Below, in pieces: positions 17,926-26,477 of a DNA stretch of 64,000 bases. The position numbers were made by a program, and so were the translations under genes. Under the pieces are notes generated by a model. It was not told the DNA's origin, searched no databases, and was given only the letters and a program-made list of their open reading frames with translations. Each line of letters starts with the position of its first letter. The stretch's first letter is position 1. The stretch comes from Achromobacter deleyi (GTDB taxonomy: Bacteria; Pseudomonadota; Gammaproteobacteria; Burkholderiales; Burkholderiaceae_B): the NCBI RefSeq assembly GCF_902859705.1, contig NZ_CADIJO010000027.1, positions 1-64,000 on the forward strand, given 5' to 3'.

Positions 17926-19308
17926 TCAGGTGCACTGCCAAAGATGCCCGCTGATGCGGCAATGCGCGCACCAGAAGGTGTAGTTGCAGCCGCCGCTGCC
18001 CCACGACCATTCGCCGCCGCCTTCCTGCGGCAGGTCGGAATCCAGCTGCATTGCAAACGCCATGCGGGTGTCGCAATCGGGACACGGCGGGTATTCGGCC
18101 TGCTGCACCCAGCTGGGCGGGCCGCCCACGCGGCTCAGGTTCTGGCGGCCGTTGGAATCGCCCCAGTCCTGCCAGGTCCAGCGCTTGGGCGCCTGGAACA
18201 GCGTCACGTCCGCTTGCAGCAACGGCCCGGTGGGAAACTCGGGGACAAGCGGGTCGTCCCGGCGCTGCGATGGATGCGCCTGCGGCGCGCCCTGGCCGTC
18301 GTGCTGAAAGAACAGCACTTCGGCATCCGCCTCCCAACCTTGGCACGCCAGGCAGGTGGCGAATTCCAGAGGCGTCGCGCAATCGATGCCGGCTTGCGCC
18401 GGTTGCTGCAAGGCCAGCAGGCGGTGCAGCGGGCCGTGGCACAGGCCACAGGTGGCGGTCAGGGTGCCGCCCATGCGGCCCGCGGCGACCGCGGGCGCAT
18501 CGGACTGTGGCGCCTTTTCGGCAACTGACGCGGCAATCGCGACGGGCGGCGCAGCGTTCACGGCCCCCCACGTCGGATGCAGGCGCTGGATATCGCGCCG
18601 CCAGGCCGGCTGAGAAGCCATCATCAATTTGCGCTGGGCCGCGCTGAAACGAATGTGCAGCGGCTGTTCACCGTGCAGCGCCCGGGCCTGCCCGTTGTCT
18701 TCGGCATAGCCCACCGCCATCAGCCAATAGATGCCGTTGGATTCATCCTGCGGCGCGAACACGCGCCGCCAGGCCTGCAGCACCAGATCCGGGTGGCGCG
18801 AATGCAGCACGGCGCGGGCCTTCAGGTATTCCAATGACCCTTCTTCGGCCTGCGGGCCAACATCCGCCAGCCATGCGCGGGCCGTGTCGGCATCCAGCGT
18901 ACGCCAGGCCAGGTCCACGCCAAAGCGCGGGCCGCCCTGCCCCTGGTGCGCGGCCGCGAGCAGATGATCCCAATCGTCGGCGAAGACCCCGGGCCATTGC
19001 GCCGCGGCGCAGTCCAGCACTTCGGCCAAGCCGCTGGCTGTCTCGCCACGCCGGGATCGCTGCCAGGCCTGGCGCAGCACGTCGGCATGCGTGGCGTCGT
19101 CCATCAGGTCCAGGGCGGCGTCGATGAACGTGGCGTGTTCCAGCCCGCGGTCCAGGAACAAGCGCACCAGCTCGCCCAAGGCCTGGGGATCTTCCTGCCG
19201 CAGCCGCAGCACCTGGCCCATGGGGTCGTTGTTCTTCCAGCCCCGTTGCTGGAATGCCTCCACGATTTCCAGGGGCGACATCACGCCATCCGCCCGCTTT
19301 TGCGTCAT
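17926..19308 (-). CDS. Uncharacterised protein with DUF1963-like C-terminal domain
   Basis: 460-aa soluble protein. The N-terminal 230 residues are helical with no family I recognise. A Pro/Ala-rich linker (about 235-275) leads to a C-terminal Cys-rich domain: CGLCHG, then a DUF1963/YwqG-like segment with RVGGPPSWVQQAEYPPCPDC, AFAMQLDSDLPQ and a final CAHCRISGHLWQCT. Three CxxC pairs suggest zinc. Its ATG overlaps the upstream DUF2971 gene stop by ATGA. A second DUF1963-like gene lies 4.4 kb away. DUF1963-like proteins occur in toxin-immunity neighbourhoods, but no toxin is seen here and no function is claimed. Confidence 0.65.
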   Translation of the reverse strand: MTQKRADGVMSPLEIVEAFQQRGWKNNDPMGQVLRLRQEDPQALGELVRLFLDRGLEHATFIDAALDLMDDATHADVLRQAWQRSRRGETASGLAEVLDCAAAQWPGVFADDWDHLLAAAHQGQGGPRFGVDLAWRTLDADTARAWLADVGPQAEEGSLEYLKARAVLHSRHPDLVLQAWRRVFAPQDESNGIYWLMAVGYAEDNGQARALHGEQPLHIRFSAAQRKLMMASQPAWRRDIQRLHPTWGAVNAAPPVAIAASVAEKAPQSDAPAVAAGRMGGTLTATCGLCHGPLHRLLALQQPAQAGIDCATPLEFATCLACQGWEADAEVLFFQHDGQGAPQAHPSQRRDDPLVPEFPTGPLLQADVTLFQAPKRWTWQDWGDSNGRQNLSRVGGPPSWVQQAEYPPCPDCDTRMAFAMQLDSDLPQEGGGEWSWGSGGCNYTFWCAHCRISGHLWQCT

Positions 19309-19940
19309 GCCGGCTCCTTGCGGCCCGCGCTGGCGAATTTCTTCCAGTCTTCGTTGTCCACCAGCGTGGACCGGAACACGCGCAGCTTCTCGCAGCCCTT
19401 GATGGCCTTGAGCACCTTCTTGACCTGGTCGCACACCGTGGCCGGCAGCCATGGGCTGAGGGTGACGCGCTTGATGGCCGCCAGTTCGACCGGCACCCGC
19501 AGCACCGGCGTGTCGCGCGTCTTGCGGCATACGAACAGGCGGAATTCCTTTTCGTCGCGAAAGGCGTGGCGTTTGAGAAACGGCAGGTCAGCGTCGGCCG
19601 GCGGCTGCTCGCGCAGCGACTTGATGGTGCGGTACTGCACGGTCTCGGCGCGCATATCGGGCACGCCGGCCACCTGCGCCACCAGCTTTTCCTTGTCGAA
19701 TTCGATGCAGACCCCGCCGCTGCCGTGCGAGAACACGCGCCAGTGATGATAGGTCTCGGACGCCTCGGCCAGGCACAAGGCGTAGATGCCCTGCAAGCGC
19801 TTGGCCCGCGCATATTCCTCGATGTAGAACGAATCGTTGCGATCGTCCCACGCCTTCGGATTGAGCAGTGCCAGTTCGCCGGACTGGAGAAAATCGATCA
19901 GATAGGGAAGCTCGGTGTATCGGCGCAACGAGGTAGCCAA
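19305..19940 (-). CDS. DUF2971 family protein
   Basis: About 211 aa with the DUF2971 layout: RRYTELPYLIDFLQSGELAL, NPKAWDDRNDS near residue 27, CLAEASETYHHWRVFSHGSG, and the C-terminal VKKVLKAIKGCEKLRVFRS. I favour the TTG start at 19940 because GGAG lies 7 bases upstream on its strand; a GTG at 19994 would add 18 residues without a ribosome site. It is translationally coupled to the DUF1963-like gene. DUF2971 proteins are found in accessory and defence-associated contexts, but their activity is unknown. Confidence 0.75.
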   Translation of the reverse strand: MATSLRRYTELPYLIDFLQSGELALLNPKAWDDRNDSFYIEEYARAKRLQGIYALCLAEASETYHHWRVFSHGSGGVCIEFDKEKLVAQVAGVPDMRAETVQYRTIKSLREQPPADADLPFLKRHAFRDEKEFRLFVCRKTRDTPVLRVPVELAAIKRVTLSPWLPATVCDQVKKVLKAIKGCEKLRVFRSTLVDNEDWKKFASAGRKEPA

Positions 19941-20029
19941 GGCGGCGCTCCGGAAAAAATCCAGGTGCCAGTCTACCCGTGCCGTGCGCGCCACGCACGC
20001 TACACTGGCCGCTTCGCCAAGGAGACCCG

Positions 20030-20497
20030 ATGCTTCAGAACGATAGCGAATCCCGTCCCGCGCCCCGGCGCCGCGCGCCCACCAGCCAGCGCTTCTGGTT
20101 CATCGCGCTGGGCGGCACGGTGGCCTCGTCCAGCTACCAGATCATGCCCTTGCTGCAGGGCGATTTCTCGGTCTTGCAAAAGATGATCGTGCCGGCGGCC
20201 TTGCTGATCTGGCTGTACCGCGGCAGCGAATGGGCGCGTTGGCTGCTGATGCTGGTGCTGCTTGGCTTTGGCATCATGAACATGTATTTGGGCATCTCGC
20301 TGCTCGACTTGCCCATCGGCTATTGGCTGAAGGTCTATGTGTTCAGCAGCTTCATGGTCGCCACCGGCCTGTACCTGGCGCTGGCCGGCAAGGATTTCCA
20401 GCACTATCGCAATTACGTCACCCAGCGCGACGGCCCGCGGGCCGCGGCCCGGCAGCGGGCGGCGCAGCAGGCTCGCCGGCAGGGGCCGGCGCGCTGA
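20030..20497 (+). CDS. Small inner-membrane protein, unknown
   Basis: 155 aa with four predicted transmembrane helices (about residues 20-37, 45-62, 70-90 and 97-117) between charged tails. A GGAG site precedes the ATG by 5-6 bases. The C-terminal 30 residues are Arg/Gln/Ala-rich. I recognise no family. It is divergent from the DUF2971 gene and convergent with the hydrolase gene. Confidence 0.65.
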   Translation: MLQNDSESRPAPRRRAPTSQRFWFIALGGTVASSSYQIMPLLQGDFSVLQKMIVPAALLIWLYRGSEWARWLLMLVLLGFGIMNMYLGISLLDLPIGYWLKVYVFSSFMVATGLYLALAGKDFQHYRNYVTQRDGPRAAARQRAAQQARRQGPAR

Positions 20498-20515
20498 CGC
20501 GCTTCGCGTCAGCGC
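20491..20515. terminator. Bidirectional hairpin overlapping two convergent stop codons
   Basis: GCGCTGACGC (20491-20500), loop GCTTC, GCGTCAGCGC (20506-20515): a perfect 10-bp stem. The stop codon of the plus-strand membrane protein and that of the minus-strand hydrolase are the two TGA triplets inside opposite arms. No U-tract is present on either side. Confidence 0.6.
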
Positions 20516-21483
20516 AGCGCCGACTGAAAGAACGCGATCACCTTCGCGTTGAATTCACGATGCCATGCCGCCCGGTCGAACCCGGGCGCATCGGCGCAGA
20601 TCGCGGGCATGGCCTCGGCCTGCCCCGCCGAGCAAGGCGCCAGGAACGCGAAATGCCCCGCGCCGTCGACCCGGTGAAACTCGGCCTGCGGCAAAGCCGC
20701 GCGCACGGCATCCACACTGGACGGCGTGACGCCATCGCCGCCTTGCGCCGACGCCCATAACTGCACCGGGATCGAGACGGCCTTGAGCGTGTCCGCCGTG
20801 AACGCATTGAGGGGGTCCGCGATGACCGCCGCGCGGATCCGTTCATCGCGCACATACGGCTGCGCGGCAATCTTGCCGTCGCGAATATCGCGGCACATCG
20901 GCAGCCCCGGTTCGCCCGCACAGAGACTCAGCCCCTGCTTGAAATCGGGCACGGCCCCCGCCAGCACCAACCCCGTATAGCCGCCCCGCGAGAACCCGAA
21001 GAACCCCACCCGGCCATCCAGTTGCGCCTTGCCCGGCCAGGCGCCGGCCAGGTAGTCGATCAGCCGCCGCATTTCGCGCGGGCGGGTCGAGAAGATCGAC
21101 AGATACCCCTGCCGCGACTTGTCCAGCGCGTTGTCGCCCACATGGTTGATGGCCGCCACCACGAAGCCCGCGTCCGCCAGCGCCACCGCGGTGTCGTGAT
21201 GGCCAAGGAATGATCCGGCCGACCCGTGCGACATCACGATCAGCGGCTTGGCGCCCTCGGTGATCGGGCAGTCCGGCGTGGCCGCCATCTCGACGCGGCC
21301 GATCTTGACCTGGCCGGCCGGCGCTGCGCAGGGATACCAGATGCCGCCCTGCAAGGCCGGCCCGTTCATGTCCATGGGCAGGCTCAGGCGCTGAAAGCCC
21401 GCGGCCTGGGCCGTGCCGGCAGATGCCAGCAACAGGGCCAGGCAGAGGCGAAGGGAACGAACGAAAGCGGCGGCGGCGGACAT
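20509..21483 (-). CDS. Secreted alpha/beta-hydrolase (dienelactone hydrolase / PAF-acetylhydrolase-like)
   Basis: 324-aa exported hydrolase. A signal peptide (LRLCLALLLASAGTAQA, cut near residue 26) is followed by the oxyanion-loop region VMSHGSAGSFLGHHDTAVAL and the nucleophile elbow GFSRGG near residue 157. A candidate His appears in VDGAGHFAFLAPCS. This pattern matches periplasmic dienelactone-hydrolase-like esterases often annotated as putative lipases. The start at 21483 opens directly on the signal peptide. Substrate unknown. Confidence 0.8.
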   Translation of the reverse strand: MSAAAAFVRSLRLCLALLLASAGTAQAAGFQRLSLPMDMNGPALQGGIWYPCAAPAGQVKIGRVEMAATPDCPITEGAKPLIVMSHGSAGSFLGHHDTAVALADAGFVVAAINHVGDNALDKSRQGYLSIFSTRPREMRRLIDYLAGAWPGKAQLDGRVGFFGFSRGGYTGLVLAGAVPDFKQGLSLCAGEPGLPMCRDIRDGKIAAQPYVRDERIRAAVIADPLNAFTADTLKAVSIPVQLWASAQGGDGVTPSSVDAVRAALPQAEFHRVDGAGHFAFLAPCSAGQAEAMPAICADAPGFDRAAWHREFNAKVIAFFQSALR

Positions 21484-21685
21484 AGGGGCAACGAGTCGGG
21501 GTGAAGGATCTAGCAGAAAACCATGACCCGCCGTGAGACGGGCCGCGATCGGAATTGTCATTTTAATGTTCGCGAACTGTCGGTCCGCGGCGGTCAGACT
21601 TTGATTCGCCACGCGGCAGGACGTCAAGCCTTCCGTCTGCGTGGCGCATCCGCTTCTTTCCTGCATTCCGCCTCCGGAGCTCTTC

Positions 21686-22840
21686 ATGAAAAAACTCTTC
21701 GTCGCCGCGGCCGCCACCGCCCTGTCCGGCGCGGCGTCCGCGCAATCGTCGGTCACGCTGTACGGCCTGATCGACACCGGCATCGGCTACGCCAACGTCG
21801 ACGGCACCTACACCGACCCCGCCACCGGCCGCCGCACCAGCATCGACAACAGCCGCATCGGGTCCACCACCGGCACCACCGCCGGTTCGCGCTGGGGCCT
21901 GCGCGGCAAGGAAGACCTGGGCGACGGCCTGTACGCCGTGTTCCAGCTGGAATCCGGCTTTGACAGCCGCAACGGCAGCTCGCTGCAGAACAGCCGCCTG
22001 TTCGGCCGCGAAGCCACCGTAGGCCTGGGCAGCGCCGAGTGGGGCGAAATCCGCCTGGGCCGCCAGTACAACGTGGCCGCGCGCTACTTCTCGGGCATGT
22101 TCGGGTCGTCGTTCGGCGGCGGCTTCAACCAGCTCAGCACCGGCGCCGGCCTGGGCTTCAGCTCGGCCTACTACGTGCGCTACGACAACCTGGTCGTCTA
22201 TGAAACCCCGTCCCTGGGCGGCTTCAAGGCTGCGGTCGGCTACGCCTTCAACGCCGACGACCGCCGCACCGCGCAGACCGGCTTCGCCACCGCCGACAAC
22301 ACCCGCGCCATCACGGCCGGACTGCGCTACGACAACGGCCCGCTCATGGGCTTTGCCACCTACGACCAGCTCAACGCGTCCAACCAGCTCAACCAGAACC
22401 AGGTCGACGCCACGCCGCGCTCGTACATCGTCGGCGGCTCGTACGACTTCGAGGTCTTCAAAGTGGCGCTGGCCTACAACCGCATCACCGACGGCTGGTT
22501 CGCCGGCAAGAGCCTGCCCAACGGCGGCAGCATCGGCACGTTCACTGGAACGCCGTCGTATGCATTCGCCAAGGGCTTCCGGTCCAATTCCTACATGCTG
22601 GCCGTGGCCGCGCCCGTGGGCAAATCCGGCGGCGCATTCGCGTCGTGGCAGCGCGCCGATGCCAACAGCAAGCAGCTGACCGGCGGCGATTCGGCCAGCA
22701 ATACGTACAGCCTGGGCTACAACTACAACCTGTCCAAGCGCACGGACCTGTATGCCGTTGCGTCGTATACGACGAACTGGGCATTCCTGGACAACGCCAA
22801 GGCCACCGAAGTCAACATGGGCATCCGGCACCGGTTCTAG
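21686..22840 (+). CDS. Outer-membrane general porin (betaproteobacterial type)
   Basis: 384-aa trimeric porin of the Porin_4/OmpC-like betaproteobacterial family. Signal peptide MKKLFVAAAATALSGAASAQ, then SSVTLYGLIDTGIGY, the hallmark first strand. Further motifs are SRWGLRGKEDLGDGLYAVFQ, GRQYN and the terminal aromatic VNMGIRHRF. A CGGAGC ribosome site lies ahead of the ATG. It should allow diffusion of small solutes; specificity is not predictable. Confidence 0.93.
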   Translation: MKKLFVAAAATALSGAASAQSSVTLYGLIDTGIGYANVDGTYTDPATGRRTSIDNSRIGSTTGTTAGSRWGLRGKEDLGDGLYAVFQLESGFDSRNGSSLQNSRLFGREATVGLGSAEWGEIRLGRQYNVAARYFSGMFGSSFGGGFNQLSTGAGLGFSSAYYVRYDNLVVYETPSLGGFKAAVGYAFNADDRRTAQTGFATADNTRAITAGLRYDNGPLMGFATYDQLNASNQLNQNQVDATPRSYIVGGSYDFEVFKVALAYNRITDGWFAGKSLPNGGSIGTFTGTPSYAFAKGFRSNSYMLAVAAPVGKSGGAFASWQRADANSKQLTGGDSASNTYSLGYNYNLSKRTDLYAVASYTTNWAFLDNAKATEVNMGIRHRF

Positions 22841-22924
22841 GAGCGGCAAGTCATAACAGGCTGTTGATGGCGAAGGCTGATTTGATGACGCCAGACTCCG
22901 CGAAGGGAGGGATGGCGCGTCGAC

Positions 22925-22958
22925 GCGCGCTGCCGGGGGACCGGGGCGCGCTTTTTTT
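22925..22958 (+). terminator. Rho-independent terminator after the porin
   Basis: GCGCGC (22925-22930), a G-rich 15-base loop, GCGCGC (22946-22951), then seven T (22952-22958). It lies about 85 bases after the porin stop and just before the convergent methyltransferase end. An overlapping palindrome, GCGCGTCGACGCGC (22915-22928), could form an alternative stem. Confidence 0.65.
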
Positions 22959-22983
22959 AACGCCAAGTCCCGGCACCTGGCCT

Positions 22984-23607
22984 TTACGCGGCCATCGCCT
23001 GACGCGCCAGCCAGATCGTCGCGCCGCCGCAGTTCGGATCGTTTGCCACGTGGCGCAGCACCTCGAAACCGTTGTCGGCCAGCAGTTGGCGATATTCGGC
23101 CGGGTCCAGGCTGCCGTGGTAGAGCGGCCGGCCTTCGAACTGGCCGATGGCATGCCCCTGCGCGGGGCCGCTGGTGAACATCAAGGCCGCGCCCGGTGCG
23201 GCCAGGCGGCGAAACCGGGCGAACATCGGCCGCTGGTCGTCGGGGGTCAGATGGAAAAAACTGTGCCAGGCAATCACGCCCTGGAACGTGTCGGGACACG
23301 AAAACTGCCGCATATCGGCCGCAATCCAGCGGTGCTCAGGGAACGACGCCTGGGCGATATCCAGCAGCGGCTGTGACGTATCCACCCCCGTGATGTGGCA
23401 ACCCTGCTCGATCAGGTGCCGCGCGATCGGGGTGCCGGCGCCGCACCCCAGGTCCAGCACCCGTGGCGCGGCGCCCGCCGGCATCAGGCCAAGAAAATCC
23501 GCCAGCCAGGCGCGCTCGATCAAGGCGTGCGCGCCGCGCAGTTTCTCGAATGCGGCGGCATGGTCCTGATACAGCGCAATCACGTCATCGGCAGCGGGGT
23601 GGGACAT
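22984..23607 (-). CDS. Class I SAM-dependent methyltransferase
   Basis: 207 aa, Rossmann methyltransferase. Motif I is RVLDLGCGAGTPIARHLIEQ (about residues 49-68), followed by ITGVDTSQPLLDIAQASFP (motif II with acidic end), and a post-core region IAWHSFFHLTPDDQRPMFAR. No target-recognition domain is visible, so the substrate is unknown. The ATG at 23607 gives MSHPAADDVIALYQDHAAAF. It is separated from the DUF1963-like gene by 48 bases on the same strand. Confidence 0.88.
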   Translation of the reverse strand: MSHPAADDVIALYQDHAAAFEKLRGAHALIERAWLADFLGLMPAGAAPRVLDLGCGAGTPIARHLIEQGCHITGVDTSQPLLDIAQASFPEHRWIAADMRQFSCPDTFQGVIAWHSFFHLTPDDQRPMFARFRRLAAPGAALMFTSGPAQGHAIGQFEGRPLYHGSLDPAEYRQLLADNGFEVLRHVANDPNCGGATIWLARQAMAA

Positions 23608-23655
23608 GGTCAGGTTCCGAGAAGCCGGGGCGTGGCAGCAACGCCTGCCCGACGC

Positions 23656-24357
23656 TCAGCGATTGATCAGCAGCGAATACACGGGCGGCTTCTGCGATGC
23701 ATCGACGAAGACAAACGCCGTGCCGTCCGAGCAGAAGTTGGCGACTTCCTGGTAACCGCCGTCTTGCATCGGCACGCAATTGTCGATCTGCAACAGCAGG
23801 CGTCCAGGCGGCACGCCCTGCGCGCCGTTGGCGGTCCAGTACGGCACGCCGTTGTACTTGGTGCGCCACTCGGTGGCCCAGTCATGGGGATGCGCAATGT
23901 CGTCGGGCAGGCCGTCGTGGCGACCGTAGTCGTAGAAATCCGCTTCCAGTTCGGGCGGGGCGCCATCGTCGTCGATGCGCCAACGGGCAATGCCCAATTC
24001 CGGGATCAGTTCGGGCAAGCCATCTTCGGCGTGCTCAGGCGGGGCCGTGGGGGCATCGCCGAGGGCGGCGCGCGGCAGGCTGAAGACGGCATTGGCGCCG
24101 CCGTCGCTTTCCCAGAAGCTGCAGATGCTGTCCCATTCGCACTTGAAGGCGAACAGGACTTCGCCCGCGGGGATATCCAGGTCGGGCGCATTGGTCTCGG
24201 CCGATTGCCCCGGCGCTTGCGCCAGAAAGCTCATGGCCCGGCCGCACTCCCGGCATATCGGCCAGTGTGCGATGGGCAGCCCCCACGGCAGGCCGCCCAG
24301 CTTGTGCACGAGACCGGGCGCCGCGCCGGCGCGGAACGTGGGGTAATGGCTTTTCAT
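23656..24357 (-). CDS. DUF1963 (YwqG-like) family protein
   Basis: 233 aa. Opens MKSHYPTFRAGAAPGLVHKL, then GGLPWGLPIAHWPICRECGR and MSFLAQAPGQS, the typical DUF1963 first half with one CxxC. The second half has LPAGEV-like LDIPAGEVLFAFKCEWD and DNCVPMQDGGYQEVANFCSD. The start at 24357 follows an AGGTG element; upstream in-frame starts lack support. Members of this family are often encoded near secreted toxin systems, but their function is unclear. It resembles the C-terminal domain of the 460-aa protein at 17926-19308. Confidence 0.75.
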   Translation of the reverse strand: MKSHYPTFRAGAAPGLVHKLGGLPWGLPIAHWPICRECGRAMSFLAQAPGQSAETNAPDLDIPAGEVLFAFKCEWDSICSFWESDGGANAVFSLPRAALGDAPTAPPEHAEDGLPELIPELGIARWRIDDDGAPPELEADFYDYGRHDGLPDDIAHPHDWATEWRTKYNGVPYWTANGAQGVPPGRLLLQIDNCVPMQDGGYQEVANFCSDGTAFVFVDASQKPPVYSLLINR

Positions 24358-24437
24358 CGAAGCACCTGTGGGGTCAATGGAACTGCCAACTATATCCGCT
24401 GCCATCGGCCCTGTGCTGACACGGCGGTGACCGGTCA

Positions 24438-25706
24438 CTACACTTCTTCGATGCGTACCTTGGGCGCGAACGGCGTGCCCAGATCCAGCGTACGGTAGAT
24501 GCGCTCGAGAATGCGCTGACGCCGCGTCGGCCGCCCCAGGCGCCAGCGCGTGTCCAGATACAGCAGCGGCACGGCGAAGCAGGCCCAGACGAACAGCAGG
24601 ATCGCGAACAGGAATGCCGCCAGCTCCGGCAGGTCGGCATGCTCTTGGGGCGATCCGCCGAAATGAAGAAAGCCCACGACCACCAGCCAGGTCACCAGCA
24701 GCAGGCTGCCCAGCAGCGCCAGCATCGGCACGCGCTGGCTCAAGCCGACGCCGACCGGGCCGATTCGGGTATGGGCACCACGAAAGTGCCGATGACAGAC
24801 ATAGACGCGGTCATCTTCGCAATTGCGCAGGCCGTAGACCAGCCGGTGCGGCCCTGCGCCGGGAATCTCGCCGGCATAGGCGGCCAATTCGACGCGGTCG
24901 CCCTCGGCCAGGAAAGGCTGGACGTTGCCCAGGTCTTCGCCGACATGCAAGGCGTAGGGATGACGGCCGACCTGAAAGCGGTAGACGCCGGAGCTGGGAC
25001 GGTGCCGCGTCCCGGGCCGCGCCTCGTGGGTCAAGGACGTCAATACGCCGTGTACATGGAGGATCTCGGGCGATGCATCGGCGATGAGTCGTTCACTGAA
25101 CTGAGGTTCGCCAAGCCGCTGCTTGTCCGCCTGCAGCGCCGAAGCGGCGGAGGAAGCAGCGGCACCCGGCGAGACCGGCCTGCCCTGCTGCTGGCGATAC
25201 CCCGCTTCGCTCTGCAAGATGGCCGGCCGGTGCAGGCGGTTGTCCCACAGGCCGTACAGGGAGCAGCCCGCCAGGATCAACGCGAACAGCGCCACCGTCA
25301 GCGCCACCACCAGCATCAGCACCTGCACGAAGGACCCCAGGTCCAGCAGGAAGCAGCCCGCGATCAACGCGGCCGCCAGCGCGGTGCCGATGCCGATGCT
25401 GCGCCAGGCGCGGCGCCGCAGGTCCACGTAGTAGCGCGGCGGGATACCGGGACCTTGCGCGGCGGATAGCCACGAAAAGTGGCGCAGCGACTGCGGGCCA
25501 TCCAGCACGCCGACGCGCACGGGCACGCCTTGCTGCTGCAGGCCCTGCAACGTGCGGATGTCGGCGGCGTTCTCGAAGGCGCCAAACACCGACACCCCAT
25601 TCACCACGATATGGACGTTGCCTCGGACAAGCGGCACGGCGACACGCATCTGCTCGATGCGGCCTTCGACAATGGCGGCGGTGGTGGCGGGCGTGCGCTT
25701 GAACAT
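24438..25706 (-). CDS. Four-helix membrane protein of unknown function
   Basis: 422 aa. An N-terminal soluble segment of about 90 residues (VRGNVHIVVNGVSVFGAFEN) is followed by two transmembrane helices (about 105-160), a 160-residue soluble domain with a beta-rich part (VYRFQVGRHPYALHVGEDLG, RVELAAYAGEIPG), then a second helix pair (about 315-385) and a basic C-terminus. I recognise no family. It lies 80 bases upstream of the DUF1963-like gene on the same strand, and the pair may be cotranscribed. Confidence 0.65.
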   Translation of the reverse strand: MFKRTPATTAAIVEGRIEQMRVAVPLVRGNVHIVVNGVSVFGAFENAADIRTLQGLQQQGVPVRVGVLDGPQSLRHFSWLSAAQGPGIPPRYYVDLRRRAWRSIGIGTALAAALIAGCFLLDLGSFVQVLMLVVALTVALFALILAGCSLYGLWDNRLHRPAILQSEAGYRQQQGRPVSPGAAASSAASALQADKQRLGEPQFSERLIADASPEILHVHGVLTSLTHEARPGTRHRPSSGVYRFQVGRHPYALHVGEDLGNVQPFLAEGDRVELAAYAGEIPGAGPHRLVYGLRNCEDDRVYVCHRHFRGAHTRIGPVGVGLSQRVPMLALLGSLLLVTWLVVVGFLHFGGSPQEHADLPELAAFLFAILLFVWACFAVPLLYLDTRWRLGRPTRRQRILERIYRTLDLGTPFAPKVRIEEV

Positions 25707-25970
25707 GGAGCAGGTGGCGGCGGCAGGCGGGAAAAGCGCACAGCATACCGCAGGGCATCAAGGGCAAGCGGTCGATGGCATGCCGTTGCCGCGGTCGCGG
25801 TTCTGAGCGATTTTTCTCATCAATCAGCGAATTTATTTCATTTCACCTGTAGCGGGCGGCGGCGTAAAAATGAAGCGTCGGCGCCATCACGCCAGCCTGT
25901 TTCGCCGCGCTTTGACAAGGCCTGACTGACGCCGGTCGCCCCGCCCTGACCGCTCGCAAGGAGCCTCACC
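25707..25970. other. Divergent intergenic region
   Basis: 264 bases between the membrane-protein gene and the divergent 159-aa gene. An A/T-rich stretch around 25800-25850 interrupts the GC-rich background and probably holds promoters for both directions. A clean AAGGAG ribosome site is at 25958-25963 for the plus-strand gene. No repeat or small gene was seen. Confidence 0.5.
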
Positions 25971-26450
25971 ATGAACATCGCCCTGGAACGCCTGGCCAGC
26001 CAGCTGGACCTGGATGCCCCTGCCCACGCGCCCCTGCGCCTGGCCTTTGGCCACGCCTGTACGCAGCGGGTCGAACACCTGCTGGAAGCGCCGCAGGCCA
26101 TCGCCTGCCTGGCGACGCTGGGCCGCTATCTCGTGGGCACCGCCACCGACGCGCAATTGGCCGACGCCTCTGCGCTGGCTGCGCGCCTGGCCAACCATCA
26201 CCCCGGCTCGACCTCCATCGACGGCTGCGGCCATGCCGCCGTCTCCGCGACGTACGCTGTCGCCGCCGCGCTGGCCGGCAAGGCGCTGCGCGCCGCGGAA
26301 TACGCCGCCTACGCCGCGGTGTACGGCCAGGGCGGTTACGGAGCAATCTCGGACCCGGACGCATTCACCATCGAATTCGCCTGGCAGGCCGACACGCTGG
26401 CGGAGTTGGCGGCCCGCGAGACCCCGCAGGCCAGCGCCGAGCACGCCTGA
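25971..26450 (+). CDS. Small Ala-rich all-helical protein; possible Imm5-like immunity protein
   Basis: 159 aa, predicted all alpha-helical, no signal or membrane segment. Sequence such as LAFGHACTQRVEHLLEAPQA and GCGHAAVSATYAVAAALAGK followed by AAEYAAYAA recalls the putative immunity protein family Imm5, which also repeats Ala/His-rich helices. The resemblance is by pattern only and is weak. A strong AAGGAG site supports the start. No cognate toxin gene is visible in the window. Confidence 0.55.
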   Translation: MNIALERLASQLDLDAPAHAPLRLAFGHACTQRVEHLLEAPQAIACLATLGRYLVGTATDAQLADASALAARLANHHPGSTSIDGCGHAAVSATYAVAAALAGKALRAAEYAAYAAVYGQGGYGAISDPDAFTIEFAWQADTLAELAARETPQASAEHA

Positions 26451-26477
26451 TCCCGAACGGCCACGCCACCCTGGCCG

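Noticed and set aside
26451-26477. CGGCCA...TGGCCG hairpin between the Imm5-like gene and the phosphatase
   Set aside because: Only a 6-bp stem without a U-tract; it could terminate both genes but the evidence is thin.
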